Source: Trebonia sp963795335
GTDB lineage: Bacteria; Actinomycetota; Actinomycetes; Streptosporangiales; Streptosporangiaceae
Assembly (NCBI GenBank): GCA_963795335.1
Contig: CAWCHI010000018.1
Coordinates: forward strand, 62,001 to 126,000
Direction of reading: 5' to 3'
Length of the DNA: 64,000 nucleotides
The first letter of the stretch is position 1. Every line of letters starts with the position of its first letter. The position numbers and the translations under genes are program-made. Of this stretch, positions 35,370-43,588 are shown piece by piece. The notes beneath the pieces were generated by a model. It was given only the letters and a program-made list of their open reading frames with translations. It made no database searches and was not told the DNA's origin.

Positions 35370-36026
35370 GTGAAGCCAGCCGAGCCAGCAGGAGAGATCC
35401 ACCGGGTGGAGCGGCGGCGACGGCCGCGCGGCGCCGTCCGCGACGGCCTGGTCGCCGCCGGGCTCGAGCTGGCCCGGACCGGGGGCCCGGACGCCGTGGT
35501 GCTCCGGGAGGCCACCCGGATGGTGGGCGTGGTCCCCAACGCCGCCTACCGGCACTTCGCCGGCCGGGACGAGCTTCTCGCCGCGGTCTGCGCGGCGGCG
35601 ATGGGCGAACTCGCCGGCCGTATGGCCGCGGGCGTCGCCCGCGTGCCCGGCAGGCACGGCGATCCCGCCTCGGCCCGCCGCCGCCTGGGCGCGATCGGCA
35701 CGGCCTACCTGGCCTTCGCCCGCGAGGAACCGGGGCTGTTCGCCACCGCGTTCGCCCTGCCCCAGCAGCACGCCTACGGCGCTCCCGACGACGGGACCGG
35801 GAAAGACCGCACGCCCCTGGGTCAGCTGCGGACCGCGCTCGACGAGCTGGTCGACGCCGGCGTGCTCCCCCGGCGGCGGCGCGACGGCATCGAGTACCCC
35901 ATCTGGGCCGCGGTGCACGGGCTGGCAGTACTCGCCGGGCAAGGGCCGCTGCGCGACGTCCCCGATGACGCCCGCCAGCAACTCGAGGAGCTCACCCTGG
36001 CCTTCATCGACGAGGGCCTGGCCTGA
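35370..36026 (+). CDS. TetR/AcrR-family transcriptional regulator
   Basis: A 218-residue repressor. The N-terminal helix-turn-helix is seen in AVRDGLVAAGLELARTGGPD and VVPNAAYRHFAGRDELLAAV; the C-terminal ligand domain contains AYLAFAREEPGLFATAF and IWAAVHGLAVLAGQGP. The GTG start at 35370 places operator 2 just upstream. It is divergent from the hydrolase and carbonic-anhydrase-like genes and probably controls both them and itself. The ligand is unknown. Confidence 0.9.
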   Translation: MKPAEPAGEIHRVERRRRPRGAVRDGLVAAGLELARTGGPDAVVLREATRMVGVVPNAAYRHFAGRDELLAAVCAAAMGELAGRMAAGVARVPGRHGDPASARRRLGAIGTAYLAFAREEPGLFATAFALPQQHAYGAPDDGTGKDRTPLGQLRTALDELVDAGVLPRRRRDGIEYPIWAAVHGLAVLAGQGPLRDVPDDARQQLEELTLAFIDEGLA

Positions 36027-36176
36027 GCCGCTCCTGCAGCAGCCTCTGATGAATCTCGCTGGGGATGCGGACGCGGTCACGGCCGCTCTACGTCCGCTTC
36101 CACCCAGGCGGTGGGCATTTACCTTGCTCAGCAGCGGAAATAGCGTGGCCGGGGTTGTGCGGAGGGCGTGGTGTTG

Positions 36177-36265
36177 CGGAGGGCGTGGGATTCGAACCCA
36201 CGAGACCGGTTCCCCGGCCTAGTTGTTTTCAAGACAACCGCCATCGGCCACTAGGCGAGCCCTCC
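36177..36265 (-). tRNA. tRNA-Ser (anticodon TGA)
   Basis: An 89-nt class II tRNA on the minus strand. GGAGGGC pairs with GCCCTCC, the anticodon loop reads CT-TGA-AA, the variable arm is long and the T arm has GGTTCGAATCC. CCA is not encoded. The last bases of the gene are repeated once, 17 bp further downstream (36159-36171). Confidence 0.96.
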
Positions 36266-36279
36266 CGTGCAAGCTAACT

Positions 36280-37752
36280 TTACGCGAGCGGCCGCCCGGC
36301 CGGAGTGCCCCCGGCCGAACGGCGGGGGCGGGCGAAGCCGTCGGCGACCAGGGCCGCCAGCGTGAGGTAGGCCTCGGCGGTCACGGTGTCTAGGTAGTCG
36401 AGCTCGAACTCGGCCCCTTCCTCAAGGTGGGTGTCGTAGGGAACTCGCACTACCGCCCGGCAGCGGGCGGCGAAGTGCTGTTCGAGCCGGTCCAGGTCGA
36501 CCGCTGACCGGCTCCGGCGGCGGACGGCCGACAGCACCACGACGGCGTCCCGTACCAGGTCGCCGTAGGAGTGGGCGTCGAGCCAGTCCAGGGTCGCGCT
36601 GGCGCTCCGGGCGCCGTCGACCGAGGGCGAGCTGACCAGGACGACCTGGTCGGCCAGCTCGAGGATGCCCGCCATCGCCGAATGCAGCAGGCCGGTGCCG
36701 CAGTCGGTGATGCAGACCGAGTAGTAGTGCTCGAGGACGGCGGCCACCGCCCGGTAGTCATCCGCGCTGAACGCGACCGAAACCCCCGGGTCACGGTCGG
36801 ACGCGAGGATTTCCAGCCTGCTCGGTGCCTGCGAGGTGAATGCGCGCACGTCGGCGTAGCGGGCCACCAGGGCACGCTCGTTGAGCAGGTCGCGGATGGT
36901 GGCCGGGGTCTGCTGCCGGACCTTGTCCGACAGCGTCCCGCGGTCGGGGTTGCCGTCTACCGCGATGACGCGGTCGCCGCGCAGCGACGCGAGGGTCGCG
37001 CCGAGCCCGACGGTCGCCGTGGTCTTGCCGACGCCGCCCTTGAGGCTGAGCACGGCGACCCGGCGGTGGCCGCCGGCGACCGGGGTCCTGATCCGCGCGA
37101 CCAGGTCGCGGCGGCGCAGGCTGGCGGACGACTCGCCGATACGGACCAGGCCGCCGGTGGCGCGGTAGACCGTGCGCCGCCAGCCGCCGTCAGGAGTCGC
37201 GCGCTTGCCCGGCAGGAGCAGGTCGGACGTGAGGGCGTCGGAGGTGAGCGCCTCCGGGCTGGCCGGGCGGCCGGGCTCGGCGGGCGGCGCCGCGCGGGGG
37301 GGCTCCGGCTCCGGCTGCGGCTCCGGCTCGGGACGCCGGGGCTCAGAGTGATCCCGCAGCGACAACGGCGCCGCCAGCGGCTCATCCGCCTCGTAGTCGG
37401 CCGCCGCGCGAACCTGCGACCACGGCACCGACGGCCCGCGCAGCGGCGGGGCGTCGCGCGGCGCGCGGGGGGCCGCGTACGGGTCGGCGGGCCACGCCGG
37501 CCGGTCCTGACTGAACGTTTGCGGTTCCTGGGACCGCTGGGGTTCCTGGGACCGCTGGGGCGCCGGGCCTGGCTGTCCGATCTCGGGGAACCCGGGATCC
37601 GGCAACGCGACCGGGTCGGGTAGCTGCTCCATGGCCGGCACGTCGGGCGACGGACTGGCCGCCACCCCCGGGCGGGCTGCCGCGTACGGGTTGACCTCAG
37701 TCGCTTCCCGGTCCTCGGATTCCCCGGGGATATCGCGGGTGTTCGGTGTCAC
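36280..37752 (-). CDS. ParA/MinD-like ATPase with disordered N-terminus
   Basis: A 490-residue protein. Residues about 1-215 are Pro/Ala/Glu-rich and disordered, with PQRSQEPQRSQEPQ repeats. The C-terminal domain is a deviant-Walker ATPase: LSLKGGVGKTTATVGLGATL, then VIAVDGNPDRGTLSDKV and ITDCGTGLLHSAM. Similar proteins occur near type VII secretion genes and in chromosome or polarity roles, but no such partners are visible here. GTG 37752 gives VTPNTRDIPGESE; a longer in-frame start at 37842 is less likely. Confidence 0.82.
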   Translation of the reverse strand: MTPNTRDIPGESEDREATEVNPYAAARPGVAASPSPDVPAMEQLPDPVALPDPGFPEIGQPGPAPQRSQEPQRSQEPQTFSQDRPAWPADPYAAPRAPRDAPPLRGPSVPWSQVRAAADYEADEPLAAPLSLRDHSEPRRPEPEPQPEPEPPRAAPPAEPGRPASPEALTSDALTSDLLLPGKRATPDGGWRRTVYRATGGLVRIGESSASLRRRDLVARIRTPVAGGHRRVAVLSLKGGVGKTTATVGLGATLASLRGDRVIAVDGNPDRGTLSDKVRQQTPATIRDLLNERALVARYADVRAFTSQAPSRLEILASDRDPGVSVAFSADDYRAVAAVLEHYYSVCITDCGTGLLHSAMAGILELADQVVLVSSPSVDGARSASATLDWLDAHSYGDLVRDAVVVLSAVRRRSRSAVDLDRLEQHFAARCRAVVRVPYDTHLEEGAEFELDYLDTVTAEAYLTLAALVADGFARPRRSAGGTPAGRPLA

Positions 37753-37931
37753 GGGCCGCCCCCATTTATCACCTGCGCTTGTCGCCGGTCCTGCTCTCGC
37801 CGTGGTCAGGCCGGCCTGCCGCCGCGGGCAGGCCGGTGGCACACCGCGATATCGTCAGCTCATCGCGCATGTCACCCGACCCGGTGACATAAGGACCCTT
37901 GTCACTGGACTTCCCGCGCAAGGAGGCAGGT

Positions 37932-38911
37932 ATGCACGCAGTCGTCATTACCGAGCCAGGTGGCCCCGAGGTCCTGCGCTGGACCGAGGTACCCGACCCG
38001 GAGCCGGCCCCGGCGAGGTCGTGATCGAGGTCGCCGCTTCCGCCGTTAACCGGGCCGACGTGATGCAGCGGCAGGGCCATTACCCGCCACCGCCGGGGGC
38101 GCCGCCGTATCCCGGGCTGGAGTGCTCCGGGGTGATCGCGGCCCTGGGTGACGGCGTTACCGGCTGGCAGAGCGGGCAGCCGGTGTGCGCGCTGCTCTCC
38201 GGCGGCGGCTACGCCCAGCGGGTCGCGGTGCCAGCCGGCCAGCTGCTCGCAGCTCCCCGGACGGTGCCGCTGACGGCCGCGGCCGCCCTGCCGGAGACGG
38301 TCTGCACGGTCTACGCCAACGTCTTCCAGGGGGCCCGCCTCGCCGCGGGCGAGACCCTGCTCGTGCACGGCGGCGGCAGCGGCATCGGCACGACCGCGAT
38401 CCAGCTGGCCAAGTGGGCCGGCGCGGTCGTCGCGGTCACCGCCGGGTCGCAGGAGAAACTGGACGCGTGCCGCCGGCTGGGCGCGGACATCCTTATCAAC
38501 TACCGCGAGGACGACTTCGCCGAGCGGCTCCTCGATGCCACCGGCGGTCACGGCGCTGACGTCATCCTCGACATCATCGGAGCGGGCTACCTGGCCAAGA
38601 ACGTGGCCGCGCTGGCGCCTGACGGGCGGATCGTCACCATCGGGATGCAGCAGGGGCGCCGGGCCGAGCTCGACCTGGGCGCGCTCATGACCAAGCGCGG
38701 CACCATTACCGCCACGACCCTGCGGGCCCGCCCGGCCGCGCAGAAGGCGGCCATCGTGGCGGCCGTCGCGGCCAGCGTATGGCCGCTGGCCGACACCGGG
38801 GAGCTCCGCCCGGTCATCGACCGCGAGCTGCCGATGAGCCAGGCCCGCGAGGCCCACCGCATCATGGACGCCTCCGCCCATATCGGGAAGATCGTGCTCC
38901 GGGCAGGCTGA
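37932..38911 (+). CDS. NAD(P)H:quinone oxidoreductase, zinc-independent MDR family (one frameshift)
   Basis: A medium-chain dehydrogenase/reductase of the QOR type, about 326 residues when corrected. The start MHAVVITEPGGPEVLRW follows a strong AGGAGG site. One G appears missing at about 38012 (CCCCGGGCGAG expected), after which EVVIEVAASAVNRADVMQRQ continues. The nucleotide-binding loop is VHGGGSGIGTTAIQLAKWAG, and DIIGAGYLAKNVAALAPDGR follows. Typical for PIG3-like quinone reductases. It is divergent from the ParA-like gene. Confidence 0.88.
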
Positions 38912-38955
38912 CGGGACCCGCGCAGAGGACTTCCGGCACCCGATAGCGTGTGTTT

Positions 38956-39492
38956 ATGAGCGACGAAAGCAGCGCGCAGGAGCAGGGAAGGCCGCAGGTC
39001 GTCGTCGTCGGCCCGGACGGCATCGCGATGGCTTCTTCTCAGGACGAGCAGGGGGACAGCGCGGGGCGCCCGATCACCGAGATGGTCGAGCAGCCGGCCA
39101 AGGTGATGCGGATCGGCTCGATGATCCGCCAGCTGCTCGACGAGGTGAAGTCCGCGCCGCTGGACGAGAAGAGCCGGGCGCGGCTCAAGGAGATTCACCA
39201 GAACTCCATCAAGGAGCTCGAAGACGGGCTCGCGCCCGAGCTGGTGGACGAGCTCGATCGGCTGTCGCTCCCGTTCGAGGACGCGACGCCGAGCGAGGCG
39301 GAGCTGCGGATCGCCCAGGCCCAGCTGGTGGGCTGGCTCGAAGGCCTCTTCCACGGGATCCAGACGACGCTGTTCGCCCAGCAGATGGCGGCCCGGGCGC
39401 AGCTGGAGCAGATGCGGCGCGCCCTGCCACCCGGCCTGATGCCCGCCGACCAGGACCAGCAGCCGCATAGCGGGTCCGGCCCCTACCTTTGA
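38956..39492 (+). CDS. bpa: Bacterial proteasome activator
   Basis: A 178-residue protein of the Bpa/PafE family, which forms a ring that opens the 20S proteasome in an ATP-independent way. The helical core includes MVEQPAKVMRIGSMIRQLL, SIKELEDGLAPELVDEL and IAQAQLVGWLEGLFHGIQ. The C-terminus reads SGPYL; the well-known version in Mycobacterium ends GQYL, and this end docks into the proteasome. Its presence implies a 20S proteasome and the Pup pathway elsewhere in the genome. ATG 38956 is preferred over GTG 38950. Confidence 0.92.
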   Translation: MSDESSAQEQGRPQVVVVGPDGIAMASSQDEQGDSAGRPITEMVEQPAKVMRIGSMIRQLLDEVKSAPLDEKSRARLKEIHQNSIKELEDGLAPELVDELDRLSLPFEDATPSEAELRIAQAQLVGWLEGLFHGIQTTLFAQQMAARAQLEQMRRALPPGLMPADQDQQPHSGSGPYL

Positions 39493-39542
39493 CTACCGGA
39501 CCTCTTCGCCCCCGGGTCGATGCCTGACCTGGTCGAGCCGCT

Positions 39543-40478
39543 CTAGCCGGCCAGGGAGGGGCCGGCGCGCAAGCGCGCCAGCCAGGCGGCGGCGTCGTCG
39601 AACTCCGGGTCGGACGTGCCGGGACGGACCTGGGTCCGCCCCCCGTCGCTGCGCGGGTAGCTGCCGAGGAACCGCACCTCGGCGCAAGCCCGGCGGACGC
39701 CCATGAGCGCCTCGCCCACCCGGGTGTCGCCGGCGTGCCCCTCGCAGTCCATGAAGAAGAAGTAGCTGCCGAGCTCGGCCCCCGTCGGCCGGGACTGGAT
39801 GGTGGACAGGTTCACCCCGCGCACCGCGAACTCGGCCAGGATCTCCGCCAGCGCGCCCGCGTGGTCATCGACCAGGAACGCCGCCAGCGAGGTGCGGTCG
39901 GCCCCGGTCGGCGCGGGCAGCGAGCCCGGGGGGGCCACCTCGACGAACCGGGTAATCGCGTTCGCCCGGTCGTGCACATCGGCCGCCAGCACGCTCAGCC
40001 GGTAGCGGCTGGCCGCGGCGGACGAGGCGAGGGCCGCGTCCAGGTCTCCCTCGCCGACCCGGCGGGCCGCTTCGGCGTTGGATGGCAGCGGCACCCATTC
40101 GCGCCCCGGCAGGCTTGCCGCCAGCCACCGCCGGCACTGGGCTTCCGCCTGCGGGTGGCCGCCCACCGTCTTGACGTCGCCGAGCGCGGTGCCTTCCCGT
40201 GCGAGCAGCGCGAACTCGATCGGCAGGCGGGTCTCGGCCCGGATCAGCAGGTCCCCGGCTCCGGCCAGGTCATCAACGGTCGCGGTGACGATCCCCTCGA
40301 CCGACGACTCGATCGGGACCACTGCCCGGTCGGCGGCGCCCGTGCGTACGGCCGCCAGCGTGGCCCCGATGGTTGCGCACGGCACCGGCTGGACGTCGTC
40401 CCCGGCCCGTGAGCGGGTCAGCGCGCCGACCGCCGCCTCGGTGAACGTCCCTTCGGGGCCAAGGTAGGCATAGCGCAT
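39543..40478 (-). CDS. pheA: Prephenate dehydratase
   Basis: Converts prephenate to phenylpyruvate in phenylalanine synthesis. The protein has 311 residues: a periplasmic-binding-like catalytic domain (MRYAYLGPEGTFTEAAV at the start, VPIESSVEGIVTATVDDL with the Thr region) and a C-terminal ACT domain (AFLVDDHAGALAEILAEFA, GVNLSTIQSRPTG, SYFFFMDCEGH) for feedback control by phenylalanine. No chorismate mutase domain is attached. It lies 7 bp after the DUF4446 gene. Confidence 0.95.
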   Translation of the reverse strand: MRYAYLGPEGTFTEAAVGALTRSRAGDDVQPVPCATIGATLAAVRTGAADRAVVPIESSVEGIVTATVDDLAGAGDLLIRAETRLPIEFALLAREGTALGDVKTVGGHPQAEAQCRRWLAASLPGREWVPLPSNAEAARRVGEGDLDAALASSAAASRYRLSVLAADVHDRANAITRFVEVAPPGSLPAPTGADRTSLAAFLVDDHAGALAEILAEFAVRGVNLSTIQSRPTGAELGSYFFFMDCEGHAGDTRVGEALMGVRRACAEVRFLGSYPRSDGGRTQVRPGTSDPEFDDAAAWLARLRAGPSLAG

Positions 40479-40485
40479 GGGTCCA

Positions 40486-40956
40486 TCATGCCGTAGCGGG
40501 GGTCCGCCGCGAGGCCCGCTCGCGCGGCGCGGGCGCGGCGGCCTGGGCCAGCCCGGTGCCGAGCCGGGCCGTGTGCACGGCCTGCGCTTCCTCGGGCGAC
40601 AGCTCCTGCCCGCCCTTGCCCCCGACCACCGGCTTAGCGTAAGTGCGGGTCTCGGCGCGGCCGTTGATGGAGCTGAGGACGACCCCGTCACCGGTCGCGT
40701 TCAGCAGCGCGAGGGAGAACGAGAGCTGGCCCGACATCTCGTTGAGGGCGTCGTAGCGGACGATCGCGATGTCGCGCAGCGCCCGCGGGTCGACCGTGCC
40801 GTTGGACCCCACGGCCCCCTGGACCAGGTCACGGCACTCCTTGACGGACCGGGTGGCCCGCCGGCTCGCCGCCACGCCGACCGCGATGCCGATCACGCCC
40901 GCCAGTGCCGCCGCGACTGAAATAACGATGACTGTCACGCTCAGCACTATACCCAT
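40486..40956 (-). CDS. DUF4446 family membrane protein
   Basis: A 156-residue protein with one N-terminal transmembrane helix (VTVIVISVAAALAGVIGIAV) and a conserved soluble segment (DIAIVRYDALNEMSGQLSFS, then LNATGDGVVLSSINGR), characteristic of DUF4446. The function is unknown. The gene is immediately upstream of pheA in the same direction. Confidence 0.88.
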   Translation of the reverse strand: MGIVLSVTVIVISVAAALAGVIGIAVGVAASRRATRSVKECRDLVQGAVGSNGTVDPRALRDIAIVRYDALNEMSGQLSFSLALLNATGDGVVLSSINGRAETRTYAKPVVGGKGGQELSPEEAQAVHTARLGTGLAQAAAPAPRERASRRTPATA

Positions 40957-41001
40957 GACTCGCCGTCACCGACTCCGTATCGAACGGGGACTGGCTCCGC
41001 C

Positions 41002-41700
41002 CTAGACCGTCACCCGGCTCGCCAGGGCCCGGGCGACGTCCCCGAACTGGCGCGCGCGGTGCAGCTGGGCGCCGAGGTCACGGCCGGTCGCGCGGTGGGC
41101 CAGGTCCACCTCGACCTCGGCGATGCGCAGCCCCTGGCGCTTGAGGTCGATGCTCATCGCGGTCTCGACCCCGAATCCGGGCGCCAGCGGCTGCGCCGCG
41201 TCAAACGCGGCCCGGGTCAGGCAGCGCTGGCCGTTCAGCGGCTGCACGGGCCGCCAGCCGGTGGCGCGCTCGATCCCGGCCCCGGCCAGCCGGACCACCA
41301 GGCCGTGCCCGCCGCGCTTGACCCGGTTGGCGAAGACCGCGATCGTCATGTCGGCCGACCCGTCGGCCACCGGGTGGATGAGCGGGCCCGCGGCGGCCGC
41401 GGTGGCGGCCAGGTCGGCGTCGAGGAACAGCAGGAGCCGGGGGGCGCCGCCCGGATCACGGCGGTCGATCGCGCGGACCGCCTCCGCCCCGGCCAGCATG
41501 GCGGCGGCCTTGCCCTGGTTCCTGGCCGTGCGCCAGACGGTTGCCCCCGCCGCCCGGGCGACGCGGACGGTGGCGTCGGCCGAGCCGTCGCTGGCGACCA
41601 CGACCGTGTCCACGCCTGGCAACGTGAGCGCCGCCGTCACCGTCTGCCCGACGCGGTCAGCCTCGTTGTAGGCGGGAATCACGACGGCGACAGATGGCAT
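41002..41700 (-). CDS. Family 2 glycosyltransferase
   Basis: A 232-residue GT-A protein. The N-terminal VAVVIPAYNEADRVGQTV, VVVASDGSADATV and the DxD-type LLLFLDADLA are present. It is short and lacks transmembrane helices, so it is probably a soluble NDP-sugar transferase. The acceptor is unknown. Its start overlaps the end of the STAS gene as read. Confidence 0.85.
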   Translation of the reverse strand: MPSVAVVIPAYNEADRVGQTVTAALTLPGVDTVVVASDGSADATVRVARAAGATVWRTARNQGKAAAMLAGAEAVRAIDRRDPGGAPRLLLFLDADLAATAAAAGPLIHPVADGSADMTIAVFANRVKRGGHGLVVRLAGAGIERATGWRPVQPLNGQRCLTRAAFDAAQPLAPGFGVETAMSIDLKRQGLRIAEVEVDLAHRATGRDLGAQLHRARQFGDVARALASRVTV

Positions 41701-42073
41701 GGATGCCGATGCTACCGGCCGCGCCGGCCGCTCGGCGCGGGCGACTGGTACAGCCGGCGTCCGCTACGGTGAAGACCGCGTCCAGCCCGGTGACCGACAG
41801 AATCTTGCGCACCGCCGGGTGCGGCGCAGCGAGCTCGAGTTCGCCACCGCGTTCACGGGCCTGGCGCAGCGAGGACAGCAGCACGTTCATGCCGGTCGAG
41901 TCGCAGAACTCGACCCCGGACATGTCGACCACCACCCGCGGCGCCTGGGCGGCACGGGCGATCACCCCGGCGAGCTCGCTTTGCAGCCGCGGAGCGGTGT
42001 AGAGGTCGATTTCCCCGGTCGCGATCACGAGCTCGTGATCGCCCTGAGACCGACTTGAGACTTTCAGCTCCAC
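41657..42073 (-). CDS. STAS-domain anti-sigma factor antagonist
   Basis: A protein of about 138 residues with an RsbV-like STAS fold: VIATGEIDLYTAPRLQSEL, VVVDMSGVEFCDSTGMNVL with the phosphorylatable serine in DSTG, and LELAAPHPAVRKIL. It should bind an RsbW-type kinase when unphosphorylated. The natural STAS end is near 41760; the extra Arg/Gly-rich tail that overlaps the glycosyltransferase gene by 44 bases may come from a base error. In the other frame the gene stops at 41712. GTG 42073 is the likeliest start. Confidence 0.85.
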   Translation of the reverse strand: MELKVSSRSQGDHELVIATGEIDLYTAPRLQSELAGVIARAAQAPRVVVDMSGVEFCDSTGMNVLLSSLRQARERGGELELAAPHPAVRKILSVTGLDAVFTVADAGCTSRPRRAAGAAGSIGIHAICRRRDSRLQRG

Positions 42074-42210
42074 GTCGGGAACGATACCGCCCCGTCCCGG
42101 TAACACGCTAGGGATGACAGGGCCGAGTGTGGCCTAATTCACAAGCTGTTAACAGACATTCTTCTGCGTAACGCCGCGCAGCGCTAGACGCCAGGCGTAA
42201 TATTCGCGGC

Positions 42211-43479
42211 TTACGCAGCCCGCTCGCCACCGGGCGGCAGCGCGTCGGCGGCCGGCTCGGGCATCGCCGCCGCCTCCCGGCCAACCGGGCAGCAGATGGC
42301 CCGGGGCCCGCCCCGCAAGCCGGCCAGCTCCCCGCCGGGAACGCGGATGACCTCGATCCCGAGCGCCTCCAGGCGCGCGTTGGTGAGCGTGTTCCGCTCA
42401 TAGGAGACCACCGTCCCCGGCCCGAGCGCGAGCAGGTTGCCGGCATCGTCCCACTGGCCCGCCGGGCCGCCGAGCGAGCCCGGGCCGGTCGGCCCGGACC
42501 GGCCCGGGGCAAGTCCGGTCTCGATCACCTGGAGCCGGTTCAGGCCCATCGCGTCGGCCGCCGCCTCCAGGAACGGCCGCGGGTGCGACAGCCGCAGTCC
42601 CTCGCCGCGCTGGCTGATCGTCCGCGCCACCAGTGAGTAAGCGACCGACGGGCGCATCAGCACCGTGTCCGGGGCCGCCAGCGTGCACAGCGTGTCGAGG
42701 CACTCACCCGCAGCGGAGTCGGTCAGCACGGCCAGCACGGTGTGCGCGAACCCGGTGTCGAACAAGCGCCGGGCTAGCCGCTCCATACCTGCGGGGGACG
42801 TCTGCGCACCCACCCCGATGGCCACCACTCCCGGCGCCGGCAGCAGGACGTCGCCCCCGGCGAGCAGCTCGTAGCCGGGCTCGTAGAGCCACTTGGTCCC
42901 GGCGAACATCGGGTGATGAGCGAAGACGATCGCGGCCAGCTCGGCCTCACGCCGCCGTCCGGGCGGGCTCGTTACCGCCACGCTGTCGCCGATCCAGACA
43001 CAGGTATCCCGGCTGAAGACGAGGTTAGGCAGCGGCTCGATCACGAAGTCCCACGCGCTCAGCAGCCCGAACACGGCGCCCCGGCCGCCCCGGAATTCAT
43101 CCCGGGCCAGGCCCATGATCAGTACCTGGGCGAGTTCCTCGGGGCCGAGCCCAGACAGGTATTCGCGCAGCTGGCCGCGCAGCTCCTCCCCCAGCCGCGG
43201 GTCGCAGATCACGGTCTCGATCGCCTTCGACCGCGCCGTCGCGTACTCGAGCGCGTCCTGCAGCAGCTGCGTCAGGTACAGCACCGAGACGCCGGCCGCC
43301 CGCAGCGCGGCGGTGAACGCGTCATGTTCGGCCTGGGCGCGTTCGGCCCACGGTATGCCGGGCAGCAGCATCCCGCATCGCTGCTGCGGCGTGACCCTCC
43401 TCAGTTCCGCTCCCGGCCGATGCACGATTACCGTGCGTAGTCGGCCAACTTCGCTGTCTACCCCGTAGAACTCGGACAC
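42211..43479 (-). CDS. Arginine-deiminase-like protein lacking key catalytic residues
   Basis: A 422-residue protein with the ADI fold throughout. GTG 43479 opens VSEFYGVDSEVGRLRTVIVH. PNLVFSRD (151-158) keeps the substrate Asp, and QWDDAGNLLALGPGTVVSYE is typical ADI. But the usual EGGD Glu is Ala207 (LAGGD), the catalytic His of HLDT is Cys260 (ECLDT), and the catalytic Cys of GGPRCM is Ala394 (GGPRAICC), with cysteines at 396 and 397. All read clearly without a frameshift. It is therefore probably not an arginine deiminase in the usual sense. It lies between RsbW-like and STAS genes on the same strand. Confidence 0.85.
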   Translation of the reverse strand: MSEFYGVDSEVGRLRTVIVHRPGAELRRVTPQQRCGMLLPGIPWAERAQAEHDAFTAALRAAGVSVLYLTQLLQDALEYATARSKAIETVICDPRLGEELRGQLREYLSGLGPEELAQVLIMGLARDEFRGGRGAVFGLLSAWDFVIEPLPNLVFSRDTCVWIGDSVAVTSPPGRRREAELAAIVFAHHPMFAGTKWLYEPGYELLAGGDVLLPAPGVVAIGVGAQTSPAGMERLARRLFDTGFAHTVLAVLTDSAAGECLDTLCTLAAPDTVLMRPSVAYSLVARTISQRGEGLRLSHPRPFLEAAADAMGLNRLQVIETGLAPGRSGPTGPGSLGGPAGQWDDAGNLLALGPGTVVSYERNTLTNARLEALGIEVIRVPGGELAGLRGGPRAICCPVGREAAAMPEPAADALPPGGERAA

Positions 43480-43588
43480 GAATCCCCCCGGATACGCACA
43501 TTCACGTCCGATCGCCGCTCTTTCCGCAATGGACCAGCTTCGCGGCGCGCCGTCCCCCGCCGCCAATTATCACCGCTTCAGGGCGTGA

